A stretch of DNA of 64,000 nt from Gemmiger sp. An120 (GCF_002160955.1 NZ_NFLN01000003.1:124001-188000), one strand, 5' to 3'; positions 45,991 to 56,097 are shown, counted from the first letter of the stretch. Notes: a model not told the origin generated them from the letters alone. Translations and numbers: made by a program.

Positions 45991-47022
45991 GGTGTCCATG
46001 AGCATGGAGGTACTGCAGATGGTGGTAAGGCCGGTAAAGAAGAAGCTGACCCCCAGCAGCACCAGCCCCACCGCCGGGCCCCCGCCCAGCACAAAGGGCA
46101 GAGTACTGGACACCGCACCCCCGGCACAGGCGGCCAGGAAGATATGTTTTTTATCAAAGCGGCGGATCAGCGCCGGGGAGACCGCCATGCCGAAGACCAT
46201 CCCCAGCACCAGGCTCAGCCCGATCCAGGTGACGTAGCCGGAATCCCCCCACACATACACCGCAAAATGCATCTGGGCTACCTGCCGCAGGTTGTTGACC
46301 ATGTTGACGATCAGCAACGCGACCATCAGGGCTTTCAGCGGGGCGTTGTCCAGAATGGTGTGAATGTTCTTTTTAAAGGGCACACCGGTGGCAGCGGGCT
46401 GGATGCGCTCCTTGACAAAGAAGCCGCTGAGCAGCATGAGCAGCGCGCCCACGCCGGCCACCACGGCGGCCGCCGCGGTATAGGCCCCGGCGCTGCGCTC
46501 ACCGCCGAACAGCCCCAGCAGCGACACGCTGCCCACCGACACCACCACGGTGCCCAGGGTGCCGCCGATCTTGCCCAGGGTGACCATGCCGTTTTTCTCG
46601 TCCGCATCCCGGGAGCAGACCGAGGAGATGGCCCAGATGGGGATGTCATAGACGGTGTAGGACATGCCCCAGCACACATAGCACACCGCCGCCACCGCCA
46701 CGGTGCCCGCCGGGGAACCGCCGAAGTGGGTGAAGCAGAAGATGGTGGTGAGCAGGATGACCGCCGGGCCTGCCAGCAGATAGGGCCGGAACTTGCCCCA
46801 GCGGGTCTTGGTGCGGTCGGCGATCATGCCCATGAGGATGTCATTGACCGCGTCCCACAGGCTGGCCGCTACCATGATGACGGTAACGCTCTGGGAAGGG
46901 ATGCGCAGCAGGTCGGTGAAGAAGAACATAATGTACATGGTCACAAAGCTGTAGATCATGTTCTGGCCGAGCAGGCTGCCGGTGTAGACGAGCTTTTCGC
47001 CCGCCGCAATCTTTTGCCGCAC
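45946..47022 (-). pseudogene. GPH-family sugar:cation symporter, 3' truncated
   Basis: Glycoside-pentoside-hexuronide MFS permease with signature segments LWDAVNDILMGMIADRTKTRWGKFRPY (shown in parts: DAVNDILMGM, GKFRPYLL) and SMSYTVYDIPIW-like helix 4. About ten helices remain. After STSMLMD (residue ~342) the sequence leaves the family (TTRNTGRKQSRIYSF) and stops at 358 aa; normal members are ~450 aa. The break marks the right edge of the second island. It follows a BadF-type kinase gene by 17 bases, so it probably imported that kinase's sugar. Likely inactive. Confidence 0.82.
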
Positions 47023-47039
47023 AGTTGATTCTCCTTTTC

Positions 47040-47954
47040 TTATCCGTTACGCGCCGCCGCGCGCTTTGCCATCCGGATACCGCCCTCCGCCGGGTCCTCC
47101 CCCGCCGGAACCAGAGCGTTCTGCAGCCCGGCGGGCAGGGCCTGCCGCACCAGCGCCGCATACCGGCTGCTGCGCATACAGCCGCCGGTGAGCACCAGCC
47201 GCAGCGGTGCACCGGGCTGCTCCCCCAGCTTTTTGGCGGCAGCCTGCACCAGCGCCGCCAGATGGGCCGCGCCCCGGGCCAGAATCGCGTCCTTGTTCGG
47301 GTCAGGTTCGCCGCCCAGCACTACCGACGCCAGCGCCGCTACCCGGTCGGCCCTGTCCAGGGTGGTGGCTGTGCCGGGCAGCTGTTCCAGGCAGGGTGCG
47401 CCCAGCGCCCGGGCCACCTCCTCCAGCCAGGGGCGGTAGGGCCGGCAGCCGTCGCAGTACAGCAGGGCCTGTTCCAGCGCCCGGCAGCCCAGCCACCAGC
47501 CGCTGCCCAGGTCGCTGAAGCCGTAGCCCCAGCCGCCCGCGCGCACCGTGCGGCCCTGCCGGTCCACCCCCATGGCGATGGAACCGGTACCGGCGATCAG
47601 CACCACCCCCGGCGGATCGGCCGCGGCAAAAAAGGCGGGCAGCGCGTCGTTGCACAGGGTATACCGCCCCGGCCGCCAGCCCAGCGATTCGATCATGGTC
47701 CGGTAGACGGCCTCGTCCTCCGGGCTGTCGCAGCCGGACATGCCGAACACCCCGTGGGTTACGGAATCCGGGCCGGCGCCGCTGGCCGCCCACAGTTCAT
47801 CCAGGCCCCGGGCCAGGTTTTGCCGGGCGGCGCACTCCCCCACCGACTTGATGCTGGACGCCCCGCTGCGGGCCCGGTATTCTTGGCCGTCCGCGCGGCG
47901 CAGCAGCAGGGCGGTTTTGGTGCCGCCCCCGTCCACCGAAAGGAACCAGTCCAT
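47040..47954 (-). CDS. BadF/BadG-type N-acetylglucosamine kinase-like ATPase
   Basis: Cytosolic 304-aa ASKHA kinase starting MDWFLSVDGGGTKTALLLRR (phosphate 1 motif DGGGTKT). Later motifs include VLIAGTGSIAMGVDRQGRTV (phosphate 2) and LRLVLTGGCMRSSRY (adenosine). The family phosphorylates GlcNAc or related amino sugars. Start 47954 follows GAAAGGGGAAAC. It heads an operon with the truncated GPH transporter. With the GH20/GH123 cluster elsewhere in the window it fits amino-sugar use. Confidence 0.85.
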   Translation of the reverse strand: MDWFLSVDGGGTKTALLLRRADGQEYRARSGASSIKSVGECAARQNLARGLDELWAASGAGPDSVTHGVFGMSGCDSPEDEAVYRTMIESLGWRPGRYTLCNDALPAFFAAADPPGVVLIAGTGSIAMGVDRQGRTVRAGGWGYGFSDLGSGWWLGCRALEQALLYCDGCRPYRPWLEEVARALGAPCLEQLPGTATTLDRADRVAALASVVLGGEPDPNKDAILARGAAHLAALVQAAAKKLGEQPGAPLRLVLTGGCMRSSRYAALVRQALPAGLQNALVPAGEDPAEGGIRMAKRAAARNG

Positions 47955-48003
47955 CTGCGTTTCCCCTTTCCGGTCGTTTTTTTCATTGTACCATCCGGGG
48001 TGG

Positions 48004-48048
48004 CAAAACACAACGCCGGGCCCCGAAAGGCCCGGCGCTGTGTTTTGT
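48004..48048 (-). terminator. Terminator of the GH3-GH2 operon
   Basis: Twelve-base-pair stem around GCGCCGGGCC/GGCCCGGCGT with GTGTTTTG after it on the minus strand, 13 bases after the GtrA-like stop. Confidence 0.85.
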
Positions 48049-48060
48049 GTGGGGCAGCGG

Positions 48061-48630
48061 TCAGGCTGCCGGTTTTTCCTCCGGAAAGATAATCTTCAGA
48101 ATGGGGAAATAGATCACCATCTGCACCCCGCCGTTGATCACCGTGATGATCACGTTGTACACCGATACCGGAAGCCAGGCCCGGCACAGCGGCAGGTACA
48201 GGGACATGAGCATGCTGCACACCACCGTGATCACCACCCAGGCCACCACATACCAGGCGATCTGCCGCGCCACGTTGCCGTGGGAGTGGAAGGTTACGTT
48301 GCGCTGGATGGGGAAATTGATGCACTGGGCCAGAAACAGGGTGATGGCAAAGGCGGCAAAATATCCCATGCCGCCGGTGGCGTCGCCGGTGACCGGATAG
48401 TCGAACACATAGGTGTCGATGATCCAGAAATCCAGATGGATCAACTGGCAGGGAATGGAACACCAGTTGGTATACCGGTCGATCAGGCCGGGCAAAAAGG
48501 TCAGGGTCAGATACTGAAACAGGGTGACCAGCAGGGAGACCAGGTAGAATTTGACAAACTGGAATCCCAGCCGGGCCAGCCGGGGATGCCGGGCGGCAAA
48601 GCCGCCGGCGGTTTTCTGCACAGGGGTCAT
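48061..48630 (-). CDS. GtrA-like membrane protein
   Basis: 189 aa with four hydrophobic helices in the GtrA arrangement: FQFVKFYLVSLLVTLFQYLT, FFAAFAITLFLAQCINFPIQRNVTF region (the conserved N-x4-R-x2-TF end of helix 3), then two more helices. GtrA proteins are thought to flip polyprenyl-linked sugars for cell-surface glycosylation. It overlaps the GH2 gene by 4 bases, an unusual partner, and ends its operon. Function in this context is unclear. Confidence 0.7.
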   Translation of the reverse strand: MTPVQKTAGGFAARHPRLARLGFQFVKFYLVSLLVTLFQYLTLTFLPGLIDRYTNWCSIPCQLIHLDFWIIDTYVFDYPVTGDATGGMGYFAAFAITLFLAQCINFPIQRNVTFHSHGNVARQIAWYVVAWVVITVVCSMLMSLYLPLCRAWLPVSVYNVIITVINGGVQMVIYFPILKIIFPEEKPAA

Positions 48631-51065
48631 TGGCTGCTCCTTTCCGCCGCCGGCCGGGCGGTCACCGAGGTGCTGTACCGGCCGTCCCGGGCGGTCAGGG
48701 TCACGCAGTCCGCCTCCGGGTCAGCCCGGACGATGGCCAGCGCCTCGCCGTAATAGGTATCGGTTTCCCGGCCGCGGTAGCCGCGCTCGCTGTAGGGGCA
48801 GGCGCTTCCCAGCCCCAGCAGGCTGCCGCCTTGCACCTCCACCTGGATCACGCCCCGCTCCAGCGGCTTGACCAGGCCGGCGTGGTCGGTGTAGCGCAGG
48901 CGCACATACCACAGCCCGCCCGGCGCGGGGGCCGCCTGTTCGGGAACAGCCTGCAGGCAGGTGTCGGAACCGGCGCTGCGCAGGGTGCAGCGGCCCAGCT
49001 CCCGGCCCGCCTCGTTCCGGGATACCGCGACAAGCGTACCGGGGCGGTATTTGACCCGGAACAGGGTGCGGCAGGTACGGCTGGCCCGGCGGCGGGCGAT
49101 CCGCTCGCCGTTGAGCCAGAGTTCCACCCACGCGGCCCGGGCATAGACCTCCACCCGGGCCGGACGGTCCTCGCACCCGTTCCAGGACCAGCTGGGCAAG
49201 GCATTGGACATCTTCCAGGCCGAGGGGGAATGCCGGTCATCGGTATGGTTCACCGGGCAGACCGCCATCAGCGGGCCGTTCGCCTGCCCGAAAACCACCC
49301 GGGTATACAGGGCCTCGCCCAGCGGGCTGCCGGTCAGGTCTACCCGACCGGAGCCGGCGGTGACCCAGCCGGGCCCATGGGAGAAGTCCGGGGCGTAATC
49401 CCGGTATTCCCAGGCGCCCACGCCCACCTCGCCCAGGTAGTCCATGCCGGACCAGACGAAGTCGCCCAGCAGGCGGGGCTCATCCTGCACCTGTTCCCAG
49501 AAGCGCCAGGCGTCCCGGCAGAAGGTCTCGGTGCCCAGGATCAGCCGGTCGGGGTATTTTTTCAGGTCATGCCCGTACCGGTAGATGCCGTAGTTGTAGC
49601 CGGCAACGTCCATATTGGCAAAGGCGTCCCGGGTTTTCAGGTCGCAGGGATAGAGGGTGGCCCCCACCTTCATGGCGTTATCCCCCAGCAGGCCGGCCAG
49701 GTTGTTGAAAAACTCGCTGCCCACGGCTTTCTGCCGCACCAGCTTGCCCTCCCGGCGCAGGCGCTCGGCCTGTTCCGCCTCCTTGCGGGCCTTTTCGTCG
49801 TTGTACACGCCGAAGCCCGCCGCGCTCAGGAAGTTGAAGAAGATGTTGACCCCGCAGGTGACCGGCCGGGTGGCGTCCAGGCTGTGCAGATAGCGGGTCA
49901 TCTCGCCGGTGAAGGCGATGCCCCGGGGCTGGGCCGTCTCGGATACCTCGTTGCCGGTGGAGTACAGGATCACGCTGGGATGGTTGTAGTCCTTGTCCAC
50001 CATGTCCTGCAAATCCTGCCGCCACCACTCGGACAGGTAGTTCACATAGTCGTACTGGGTCTTGTGGATGTACCAGGCGTCCACGTATTCATCCATCACC
50101 AGCATGCCCTGCCGGTCGCAGGCGTCCAGCAGCGCCCTGGAACAGGGATTGTGGGCGCTGCGCAGTGCGTTGTAGCCGTTTTCGGCCATGAGCCGCACCT
50201 TGCGGGCCTCCGCCTCCGGGTAGGCACAGGCCCCCAGAATGCCGTTGTCATGGTGGATGCAGGCGCCCCGCAGGATCACCCGCTGCCCGTTGATCCGCAA
50301 CCCCTGAGGGCCCCAGTCCAGCGTGCGCACGCCGAAATCCGCTGCCGCCTCGTCCCCGGCAAACCGGGCCCGGCAGGTGTACAGCCGGTTGGCCTGGCCG
50401 GGGGTCCACAGGCGGGCGTCGGGCAGGGTGGTCTGCAGGGTCAGGCGGCCGCCGGTCACCTCGCCCCGCACAGTCTGCAGGCAGGTTTCTCCGTCCAGGA
50501 TGTCGATCTCGGCGGGACCGTCGCCCCGGGTGAACAGGTCGATCTCCAGCCGGGCGGGCCCGATGGCCAGGGTTCGCACCCGCAGCCCGGCGGGCAGGAT
50601 ATGCTGCGCCCCGCCCACCCAGAGGGTAACCGGCCGGTAGATGCCCGCGCCGCTGTACCAGCGGCTGTTGGGCTGGTCGGCGTTGCGGGCAATCACCCGC
50701 AGCTCATTGTCCTGCCCGAAGCGCACGAGCCCCTCCAGATCCACGCAGAAGTTGGTGTAGCCATAGGGGCGGAACGCCGCCTGGCGGCCATTGACCCATA
50801 CCTCGGCGTTGTGGTACACCCCCTCAAATTCCAGGATCAGGCTTTTGCCCTCGGCCTCGGCGGGCAGGGGCAGGATGCGGGTGTACTCGTAATCACGGCC
50901 CTCGTACCAGCCGGTATTCACCCCGCCCGCGCTGAGCAGGGTGCGGGGCTCGTCCAGCATGGCGTCATGGGGCAGCGTGACCGGCACGGCCGGGGCCCGC
51001 TCGCCCGCCTGCTCTTCGCCCAGACGGCGGAAGGTCCAGTTTGTCATTAAAGGGATCGCTCGCAC
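48627..51065 (-). CDS. Glycoside hydrolase family 2 protein
   Basis: 812-aa cytosolic enzyme of the GH2 beta-galactosidase/glucuronidase class. The sugar-binding jelly roll (10-150, with NTGWYEGRDYEYTR and SRWYSGAGIYRPV), Ig-like domain and barrel are in order. The acid/base is E373 in YSTGNEVSE and the likely nucleophile is E513 in LGTETF. The C-terminal ~250 residues are further beta domains, including a DUF4982-like stretch. The GTG start at 51065 is nine bases after AGGAGAG; the ATG 18 bases later (51047) is the alternative. Downstream of GH3 in one operon. Confidence 0.87.
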   Translation of the reverse strand: MRAIPLMTNWTFRRLGEEQAGERAPAVPVTLPHDAMLDEPRTLLSAGGVNTGWYEGRDYEYTRILPLPAEAEGKSLILEFEGVYHNAEVWVNGRQAAFRPYGYTNFCVDLEGLVRFGQDNELRVIARNADQPNSRWYSGAGIYRPVTLWVGGAQHILPAGLRVRTLAIGPARLEIDLFTRGDGPAEIDILDGETCLQTVRGEVTGGRLTLQTTLPDARLWTPGQANRLYTCRARFAGDEAAADFGVRTLDWGPQGLRINGQRVILRGACIHHDNGILGACAYPEAEARKVRLMAENGYNALRSAHNPCSRALLDACDRQGMLVMDEYVDAWYIHKTQYDYVNYLSEWWRQDLQDMVDKDYNHPSVILYSTGNEVSETAQPRGIAFTGEMTRYLHSLDATRPVTCGVNIFFNFLSAAGFGVYNDEKARKEAEQAERLRREGKLVRQKAVGSEFFNNLAGLLGDNAMKVGATLYPCDLKTRDAFANMDVAGYNYGIYRYGHDLKKYPDRLILGTETFCRDAWRFWEQVQDEPRLLGDFVWSGMDYLGEVGVGAWEYRDYAPDFSHGPGWVTAGSGRVDLTGSPLGEALYTRVVFGQANGPLMAVCPVNHTDDRHSPSAWKMSNALPSWSWNGCEDRPARVEVYARAAWVELWLNGERIARRRASRTCRTLFRVKYRPGTLVAVSRNEAGRELGRCTLRSAGSDTCLQAVPEQAAPAPGGLWYVRLRYTDHAGLVKPLERGVIQVEVQGGSLLGLGSACPYSERGYRGRETDTYYGEALAIVRADPEADCVTLTARDGRYSTSVTARPAAERSSQ

Positions 51066-51160
51066 AGCGGATCTCTCTCCTTTCGGTTGGTTTGCTTGGG
51101 AACAGCCAGCGGGGCGCGGGCGGCGCAGCGGCCGTCCGCACCCCGCGGCGTGCTACGGGA

Positions 51161-51580
51161 TCAGTCCCGGACCTGCTTGCAGAAGCTGGCCGCGATGCTG
51201 ATCAGCATGGTGACCACATACAGGGCTATGGTCACGTAAAAGGCGGTATGCATGGGGGCAAAGTTGGCGTTGTGGGCCATCAGGCCGCCCAGCCATTCCA
51301 GACGGCCCAGCAGCAGCACCGCCAGGCACAGGGCGTAGAGCACCGCCGCCGCGGCCGGGGAGGTATTATACACCGCCAGGCCGGTGCGGGTGCGGCTGAA
51401 GGCTGCCGCCGCCAGGGTGAGCACCACCCCTGCCGCCGTGAGCAGATAGATCAGGGCGGGGGTGTTTTCCCCGTCCTGCGCCAGCACCGCGCAGGCAACG
51501 GCCGACACGGCCGCCAGCAGGATGGAAAGGGCGGACAGATAGAAGCCCGCGGCCTGTTTTTTCAAAAATTGCGTCATCAC
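51161..51580 (-). CDS. Small four-helix membrane protein
   Basis: 139 aa, unknown family. Four hydrophobic helices (LSALSILLAAVSAVACAVLA; LIYLLTAAGVVLTLAAAAF; AAAVLYALCLAVLLLGRL; TAFYVTIALYVVTMLISIAA). Start overlaps the GH3 stop by 4 bases (ATGA), so production is coupled to GH3. Since GH3 itself carries membrane helices at both ends, a complex between them is plausible. No catalytic motif seen. Confidence 0.7.
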   Translation of the reverse strand: MMTQFLKKQAAGFYLSALSILLAAVSAVACAVLAQDGENTPALIYLLTAAGVVLTLAAAAFSRTRTGLAVYNTSPAAAAVLYALCLAVLLLGRLEWLGGLMAHNANFAPMHTAFYVTIALYVVTMLISIAASFCKQVRD

Positions 51581-54500
51581 AGGTTGCTCCCTTCTTTATT
51601 CTTGCGCGCCACGCCCGCCAGGGTGACCAGATACCCGGCCAGGCTTACCAGGGCAAAGGCCGCGATCACCGCGTCGGCGCCGTAAAGGGCGGTCTTCCAC
51701 CAGGGGGTGACGCTGACGATACGGGAATTGGCCGACACGCCGTTCATGGCGTTGCTGTTCACATAGGTATACAGGATCCGGTGGCAGGATTCCCGCACCG
51801 CCTCCAGCAGTTTCAGATCGGTGGACAGGTACGAAGCGTTGATGGCGCTGTAGTCGCTGATCATGTTGTCAAAGGCGTTGGTGCCCGCCGCCATGGAAGC
51901 GTAGGGGTACATGAGTTCCTTGAAGGCAAAGTCGGTGATGTTGTAGCCGGTGAAGCCCCACTCGCCCCGCAGGATGTTCTGCAGCAGCGCGGAGGAATAG
52001 GTCACATGCACCACGCCGATCCGGTTGAAGGCGGTCATGGTGCCCATGGCGCCGCCCTCATCGGGCAGGAAGGCGCCCTCAAAGGCGCGCAGCTGCAGCT
52101 CGCGGGCCGCCTGCTCGTTCAGGAAGGTGGCCACACCCTGCCGGTGGGTCTCCTGGTCGTTGAACGCAAAGTGCTTCGGGCCAGCCACATTGCCGTACTT
52201 CTGGCCCTCGGCGCAGACGATCGCGCCCATGATGTTGCTGAGCATGGAGTCTTCGGAATAGTATTCGTAGTTGCGGCCGGAGTAGGGGGTGCGGTGCAGG
52301 TTCAGGCCGGGGGCCCAGATCTCGGTGTAGCCGCTCCACAGAGAGTCCTCACCGTTCAGCGCGCCCCGCTCGGCGGCCAGATCCGGGTTGAAGGTGGCTG
52401 CCAGCACCGGCTCGGTGTTCATGCTGGCAAAGTTGTAGTTTTTCAGATAGTCGGAATCGCTGTCGGAGATGTGATACGCATCCTCGGGATTGGTGCTGAA
52501 ATGGGCGTCGTAGCCCACCGGGCCGTCCTTGTCCAGGCTGCCGCCGTACTGGATGGAATCCACCGCCACAGTATGCTCGCAGGCGTCGGTGACCAGGGCT
52601 GCCATCTCCTCCAGGGTCATCTGGTTGAGCAGGCTCTCCCACAGGGGATCGTCGTAGTCCGCGCCCCGCATGGTGATCAGGCTGTAATTGGTCTCGGTGG
52701 AACCGGTCACAATGGACGAGGTATCGCTGCTGCCCGGCTCGTACTGTTCTTCTTTCAGCCAGGGCAGCATCTCAGCGGTGGCCTCCAGGCCCTCGTAGCC
52801 CTCGGACCAGGTGCCGCTCCAGTCGCTGCGGGACAGATAGGTCACGGTATCGGGTTTCCAGTAGTTGTAGTCGGCGTCATCCAACTGGTTGGTGATGGGG
52901 GTCACCCCGTCGTAGCCGGTGGAGAAGCTGGTGGTGTCCAGCGCGTCGTGCACCCACAGGGAGGCCAGCGCCGCGTCGCCGTCGTAGTCCATGCCGTCGG
53001 CGGTGGTGTAGCCCTTGGCGGCCAGGATGTTGTTCAGCGTGTCGTGGGCGCCGTTGCCCACCGCAAAGTAGTAGTCGCCGGCGTCCAGAATGTAGGTCTT
53101 GGCGCCCACATAGTCGTAGCTGGCCAGGTACTTCAGGTCCATGACCACTTCCACAGTCTCGGACTGGCCGGGCTCCAGCAGGCCGGTCTTGTCAAAGCCC
53201 AGCAGCTGCACCGAGGCCTTTTCCACCTGGTTTTCCCGGTCGTAGTCGGTGTAGGGGGACTGGGCGTACACCTGCACCGCCTGCTTGCCGGCCACGTCGC
53301 CGGTGTTGGTGACGGTGACCCGGGCGGTCACGGTCTGGGCGTCCTCGTCCACCGTCACGCTGTCCAGCGTCTGGGAGAAGGTGGTGTAGGAAAGCCCGTA
53401 GCCGAAGCCGTAGGAAACTTCCTCGTTGTAGTTCCAGCCGTCCTCACTGGCGAAGGCGCCGGTGGCGGAATCCGCGTTGCCGCTGCCCAGCACACAGTCT
53501 TCATAGCGGGTTTCATAGTACTTGTAGCCCAGGTAGATGCCCTCGGCCTGCACGATGTAGTAGCTGCCGTAGCTGTCCAGGCCCTCGGCCTCCGCGTTGG
53601 CGAAGGTGAAGTCGCCGGCGTTCTGGTAGGCCGGCGAAGAGGTAGAATCCACCGCGTAGGTATCCGGCAGATGGCCGGAGGGGTTGGCCTCACCGGTGAG
53701 CAGCTGGGCCACGCCGTAGAAGCCGTGGGTGCCCGGCTCGCCCACCCACAGGATGGCGTCCACCTGCGGGTCCTGCTTGAGTTCCTCGATCTCCATGGCG
53801 GCGCTGCCGTTGAGCAGCACGATCACCTTTTCGAAGTTGGCCTCGGCCTCGGCGATCAGGGCGCGCTCCTCTTCGGTGAGGGCCAGGCTGCCCTCCGGCA
53901 GGTCGCTGCCCTCGCCCTCCTGGCGGCAGAGCACCACGATGGCTGCGTCGCCGTACTGGGCGTAGCTGTCACGGAAACCGGCAAAGGCGGCGGAAGCGTC
54001 CGCCTCCAGCGCACCGTCGGTGCGGGCGGCCAGTTCCACGGCCTCGTTCTCCCAGGGGCCTTCCTGGGTGACGGTGCCGTCCCGGCCGGTGGAGGTAAAG
54101 ACGCAGTTCTCCGGGATGGCGGTGTCGATGTACCACTGGCGCACGGTATCGTTTACATGGATGCCGCTCTCTTCAAAGGCGGTGCCGATGGGAACGATCT
54201 GGTCGGTGTTCTTGATTACACCGCCGCCGCTGGACCCGCAGTACACCGGGCTGACGCTGCCGATGCCGAACATGGTCACGTTCACGTCCTGCCCCAGGGG
54301 CAGCGCGTTGTTTTCATTTTTCAGAAGCACCGAACCCTCCGCCTGGATGCGGCTGTTCAGTTCTTCCCGGTAATCCACCAGCTCCTGGGCGGCGGCGAAA
54401 TTCGAGGTAAAATAGGTGGTGTCTTCGGTCTCGTCCGCGTTCAGGGTGACCACCTTGCTGGAGCGGGTGCCCAGGATCGAGTTGATCCGGGTTTCCAGGG

Positions 54501-54606
54501 TGGTGGCAATGCTGGTGCCCGCCAGCATCAGCGCCAGCAGGCTGCAGCCTGCCGCCGTAAGCCCGTGCCACAACCGGTTGCGGGATTGTTTGGATTTCAT
54601 GCCCAT
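51577..54606 (-). CDS. Membrane-anchored, domain-swapped GH3 beta-glucosidase
   Basis: 1009 aa with an N-terminal membrane anchor (LTAAGCSLLALMLAGTSIAT) and a second one near the C-terminus (IAAFALVSLAGYLVTLAGVA), so the catalytic part faces outside. The order is permuted: the GH3 C-domain comes first (SVLLKNENNALPLGQDV at ~90; GEPGTHGFYGVAQLLTGEAN), followed by a fibronectin-like domain, and the TIM barrel is last, with nucleophile D892 in GFTGYNITDF. This order is known from Ruminococcus albus-type beta-glucosidases. First gene of the GH3-membrane protein-GH2-GtrA operon. Confidence 0.87.
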   Translation of the reverse strand: MGMKSKQSRNRLWHGLTAAGCSLLALMLAGTSIATTLETRINSILGTRSSKVVTLNADETEDTTYFTSNFAAAQELVDYREELNSRIQAEGSVLLKNENNALPLGQDVNVTMFGIGSVSPVYCGSSGGGVIKNTDQIVPIGTAFEESGIHVNDTVRQWYIDTAIPENCVFTSTGRDGTVTQEGPWENEAVELAARTDGALEADASAAFAGFRDSYAQYGDAAIVVLCRQEGEGSDLPEGSLALTEEERALIAEAEANFEKVIVLLNGSAAMEIEELKQDPQVDAILWVGEPGTHGFYGVAQLLTGEANPSGHLPDTYAVDSTSSPAYQNAGDFTFANAEAEGLDSYGSYYIVQAEGIYLGYKYYETRYEDCVLGSGNADSATGAFASEDGWNYNEEVSYGFGYGLSYTTFSQTLDSVTVDEDAQTVTARVTVTNTGDVAGKQAVQVYAQSPYTDYDRENQVEKASVQLLGFDKTGLLEPGQSETVEVVMDLKYLASYDYVGAKTYILDAGDYYFAVGNGAHDTLNNILAAKGYTTADGMDYDGDAALASLWVHDALDTTSFSTGYDGVTPITNQLDDADYNYWKPDTVTYLSRSDWSGTWSEGYEGLEATAEMLPWLKEEQYEPGSSDTSSIVTGSTETNYSLITMRGADYDDPLWESLLNQMTLEEMAALVTDACEHTVAVDSIQYGGSLDKDGPVGYDAHFSTNPEDAYHISDSDSDYLKNYNFASMNTEPVLAATFNPDLAAERGALNGEDSLWSGYTEIWAPGLNLHRTPYSGRNYEYYSEDSMLSNIMGAIVCAEGQKYGNVAGPKHFAFNDQETHRQGVATFLNEQAARELQLRAFEGAFLPDEGGAMGTMTAFNRIGVVHVTYSSALLQNILRGEWGFTGYNITDFAFKELMYPYASMAAGTNAFDNMISDYSAINASYLSTDLKLLEAVRESCHRILYTYVNSNAMNGVSANSRIVSVTPWWKTALYGADAVIAAFALVSLAGYLVTLAGVARKNKEGSNL

Positions 54607-54776
54607 CCTCCTTCATGTTCTGCCGTGCACACGGATTTGCTCTGCGCCCCCTTCCTCCGCATATTGCACAAGAGTTTTGTTCGTTGGGCACAGAATACCA
54701 CAATATGCGCCAATTTCCGGCTGCTTTTGGCGTATTCGGTCTGTTTTTCCTCGTAAGCGGTCAAGTACCGGGGTAC

Positions 54777-54801
54777 AAAAAGCCCCCGCGCGGGGCGGGG
54801 G
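54777..54801 (-). terminator. Terminator of the two-component operon
   Basis: Seven-base-pair CCCCCGC/GCGGGGG stem beginning right at the kinase stop, followed by CTTTTT. Confidence 0.75.
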
Positions 54802-56097
54802 TCAGCTTCTGTTCAGCGGGAACAGGATATTCAGCACAAACAGTTCCCCCTCGGTGCGGAGGGTCATGGTGCCGCCGTATTTCTCGGTCAGGCAGCGCAT
54901 GCTGCGGGTACCGTAACCGTGGTAGTCCTTGTCCCCCTTGGTGGTAACGGGCAGATCGTCCTCAAAGGCTACCGGATGGTCACAGTAGTTTTCCATATGG
55001 ATGGCCAGGCAGCTGCCCCGGCAGTAGATATGCAGGCTGATGACCCGCTTTTCCGGGTCCTTCAGCTGGCAGACGCTCTCGATGGCGTTGTCAAAGGCGT
55101 TGCCGAACAGGGCGTATACGTCCGCGTCCTCCATGAAGTTCAGGCGGCTGCCGTCGGCGATGCAGCTCAGGCGGATGTTGTACTCGCCGCAGTACAGGCT
55201 TTTTTCCGCCAGCACAATATCCAGCGCATCGTTGCCGGTTTTGACCGACAGGTCATAGATCATCACCGCCCGCTCGATCTGGCGGATGCTCTCCTCCTGT
55301 TCCTTGCGGCTGTCGATATACCGAAGCGCCGAAATCTGGTGTTTCAGGTCATGGCATTTCCGGTTGATGAGCTCGATGTTTTCGGTGGAGGTGCGGTGCT
55401 GTTCCTGCTCCAGATGCAGGATCTGCTGCAGGATGGCGTTCTGCTGCTGCAGCTTGCTGCGCTCAAACAGGCCAAACTGCAGAAACAGCAGCAGCACACA
55501 GCACAGGCTTTCAAAGAAAGAGGAACTGACGGTGACCGGCTCCCGGAGGCGTGCCCACAAACTGAAAAAGTAGACCACAAACACCGACACCATCGAGAAG
55601 CCCACCAGCACGTCGCTGCGCACCCCCACGTCGTCGCCCGGTTCCAGGCGGCGGCCGAAGATCAGGTAGAACAGCGCGTACAGCCCCGCCAGCACCACCG
55701 TTTCCAGAACCTGGCCGGGAAATTCGGCCGAAACGCCCAGCGTCACGCAGGCCAGCTGGGAGGTGCTGTACACCAGATGCTGCAGGATGCAGGCGGCCAT
55801 GGTGTAAAAGGCCAGTTCTTTCAGGGAACGGAACCGGAACCAGAACCACAGCAGCACCCCGGACAGGGCCATCATGCCCACAAATCCCAGGGAATACCAG
55901 GTTTCCAGCAGGTTTTCGTCGTAGTTCAGCAGCCACTGCAGCAGAAAGGGAAAGCCCGCATAGCACAGCCAGGCGGCCGCCTTGGGCAGCCGGCAGCGGC
56001 GGCGCAGCGGCAGATGCCAGCAGATCAGGAATTCCGCGGCCAGCAGCTGGATATGGTAATAGTTGAAAAAGAACCGGTACTCGCCCCACTGGCCCAT
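54802..56097 (-). CDS. AgrC-like GHKL sensor histidine kinase
   Basis: 431-aa polytopic kinase with about six N-terminal helices (1-205), a coiled-coil and a GHKL core: phospho-His H249 in NRKCHDLKHQISALRY, N-box LFGNAFDNAIESV, and a GYGTRSMRCLTEKYGG G-box. This class normally senses peptides with an AgrA-type regulator, which is the preceding gene (1-base overlap, TGATG). It is located upstream of, and in the same direction as, the GH3-GH2 operon, so control of that operon is an attractive guess. Confidence 0.88.
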   Translation of the reverse strand: MGQWGEYRFFFNYYHIQLLAAEFLICWHLPLRRRCRLPKAAAWLCYAGFPFLLQWLLNYDENLLETWYSLGFVGMMALSGVLLWFWFRFRSLKELAFYTMAACILQHLVYSTSQLACVTLGVSAEFPGQVLETVVLAGLYALFYLIFGRRLEPGDDVGVRSDVLVGFSMVSVFVVYFFSLWARLREPVTVSSSFFESLCCVLLLFLQFGLFERSKLQQQNAILQQILHLEQEQHRTSTENIELINRKCHDLKHQISALRYIDSRKEQEESIRQIERAVMIYDLSVKTGNDALDIVLAEKSLYCGEYNIRLSCIADGSRLNFMEDADVYALFGNAFDNAIESVCQLKDPEKRVISLHIYCRGSCLAIHMENYCDHPVAFEDDLPVTTKGDKDYHGYGTRSMRCLTEKYGGTMTLRTEGELFVLNILFPLNRS

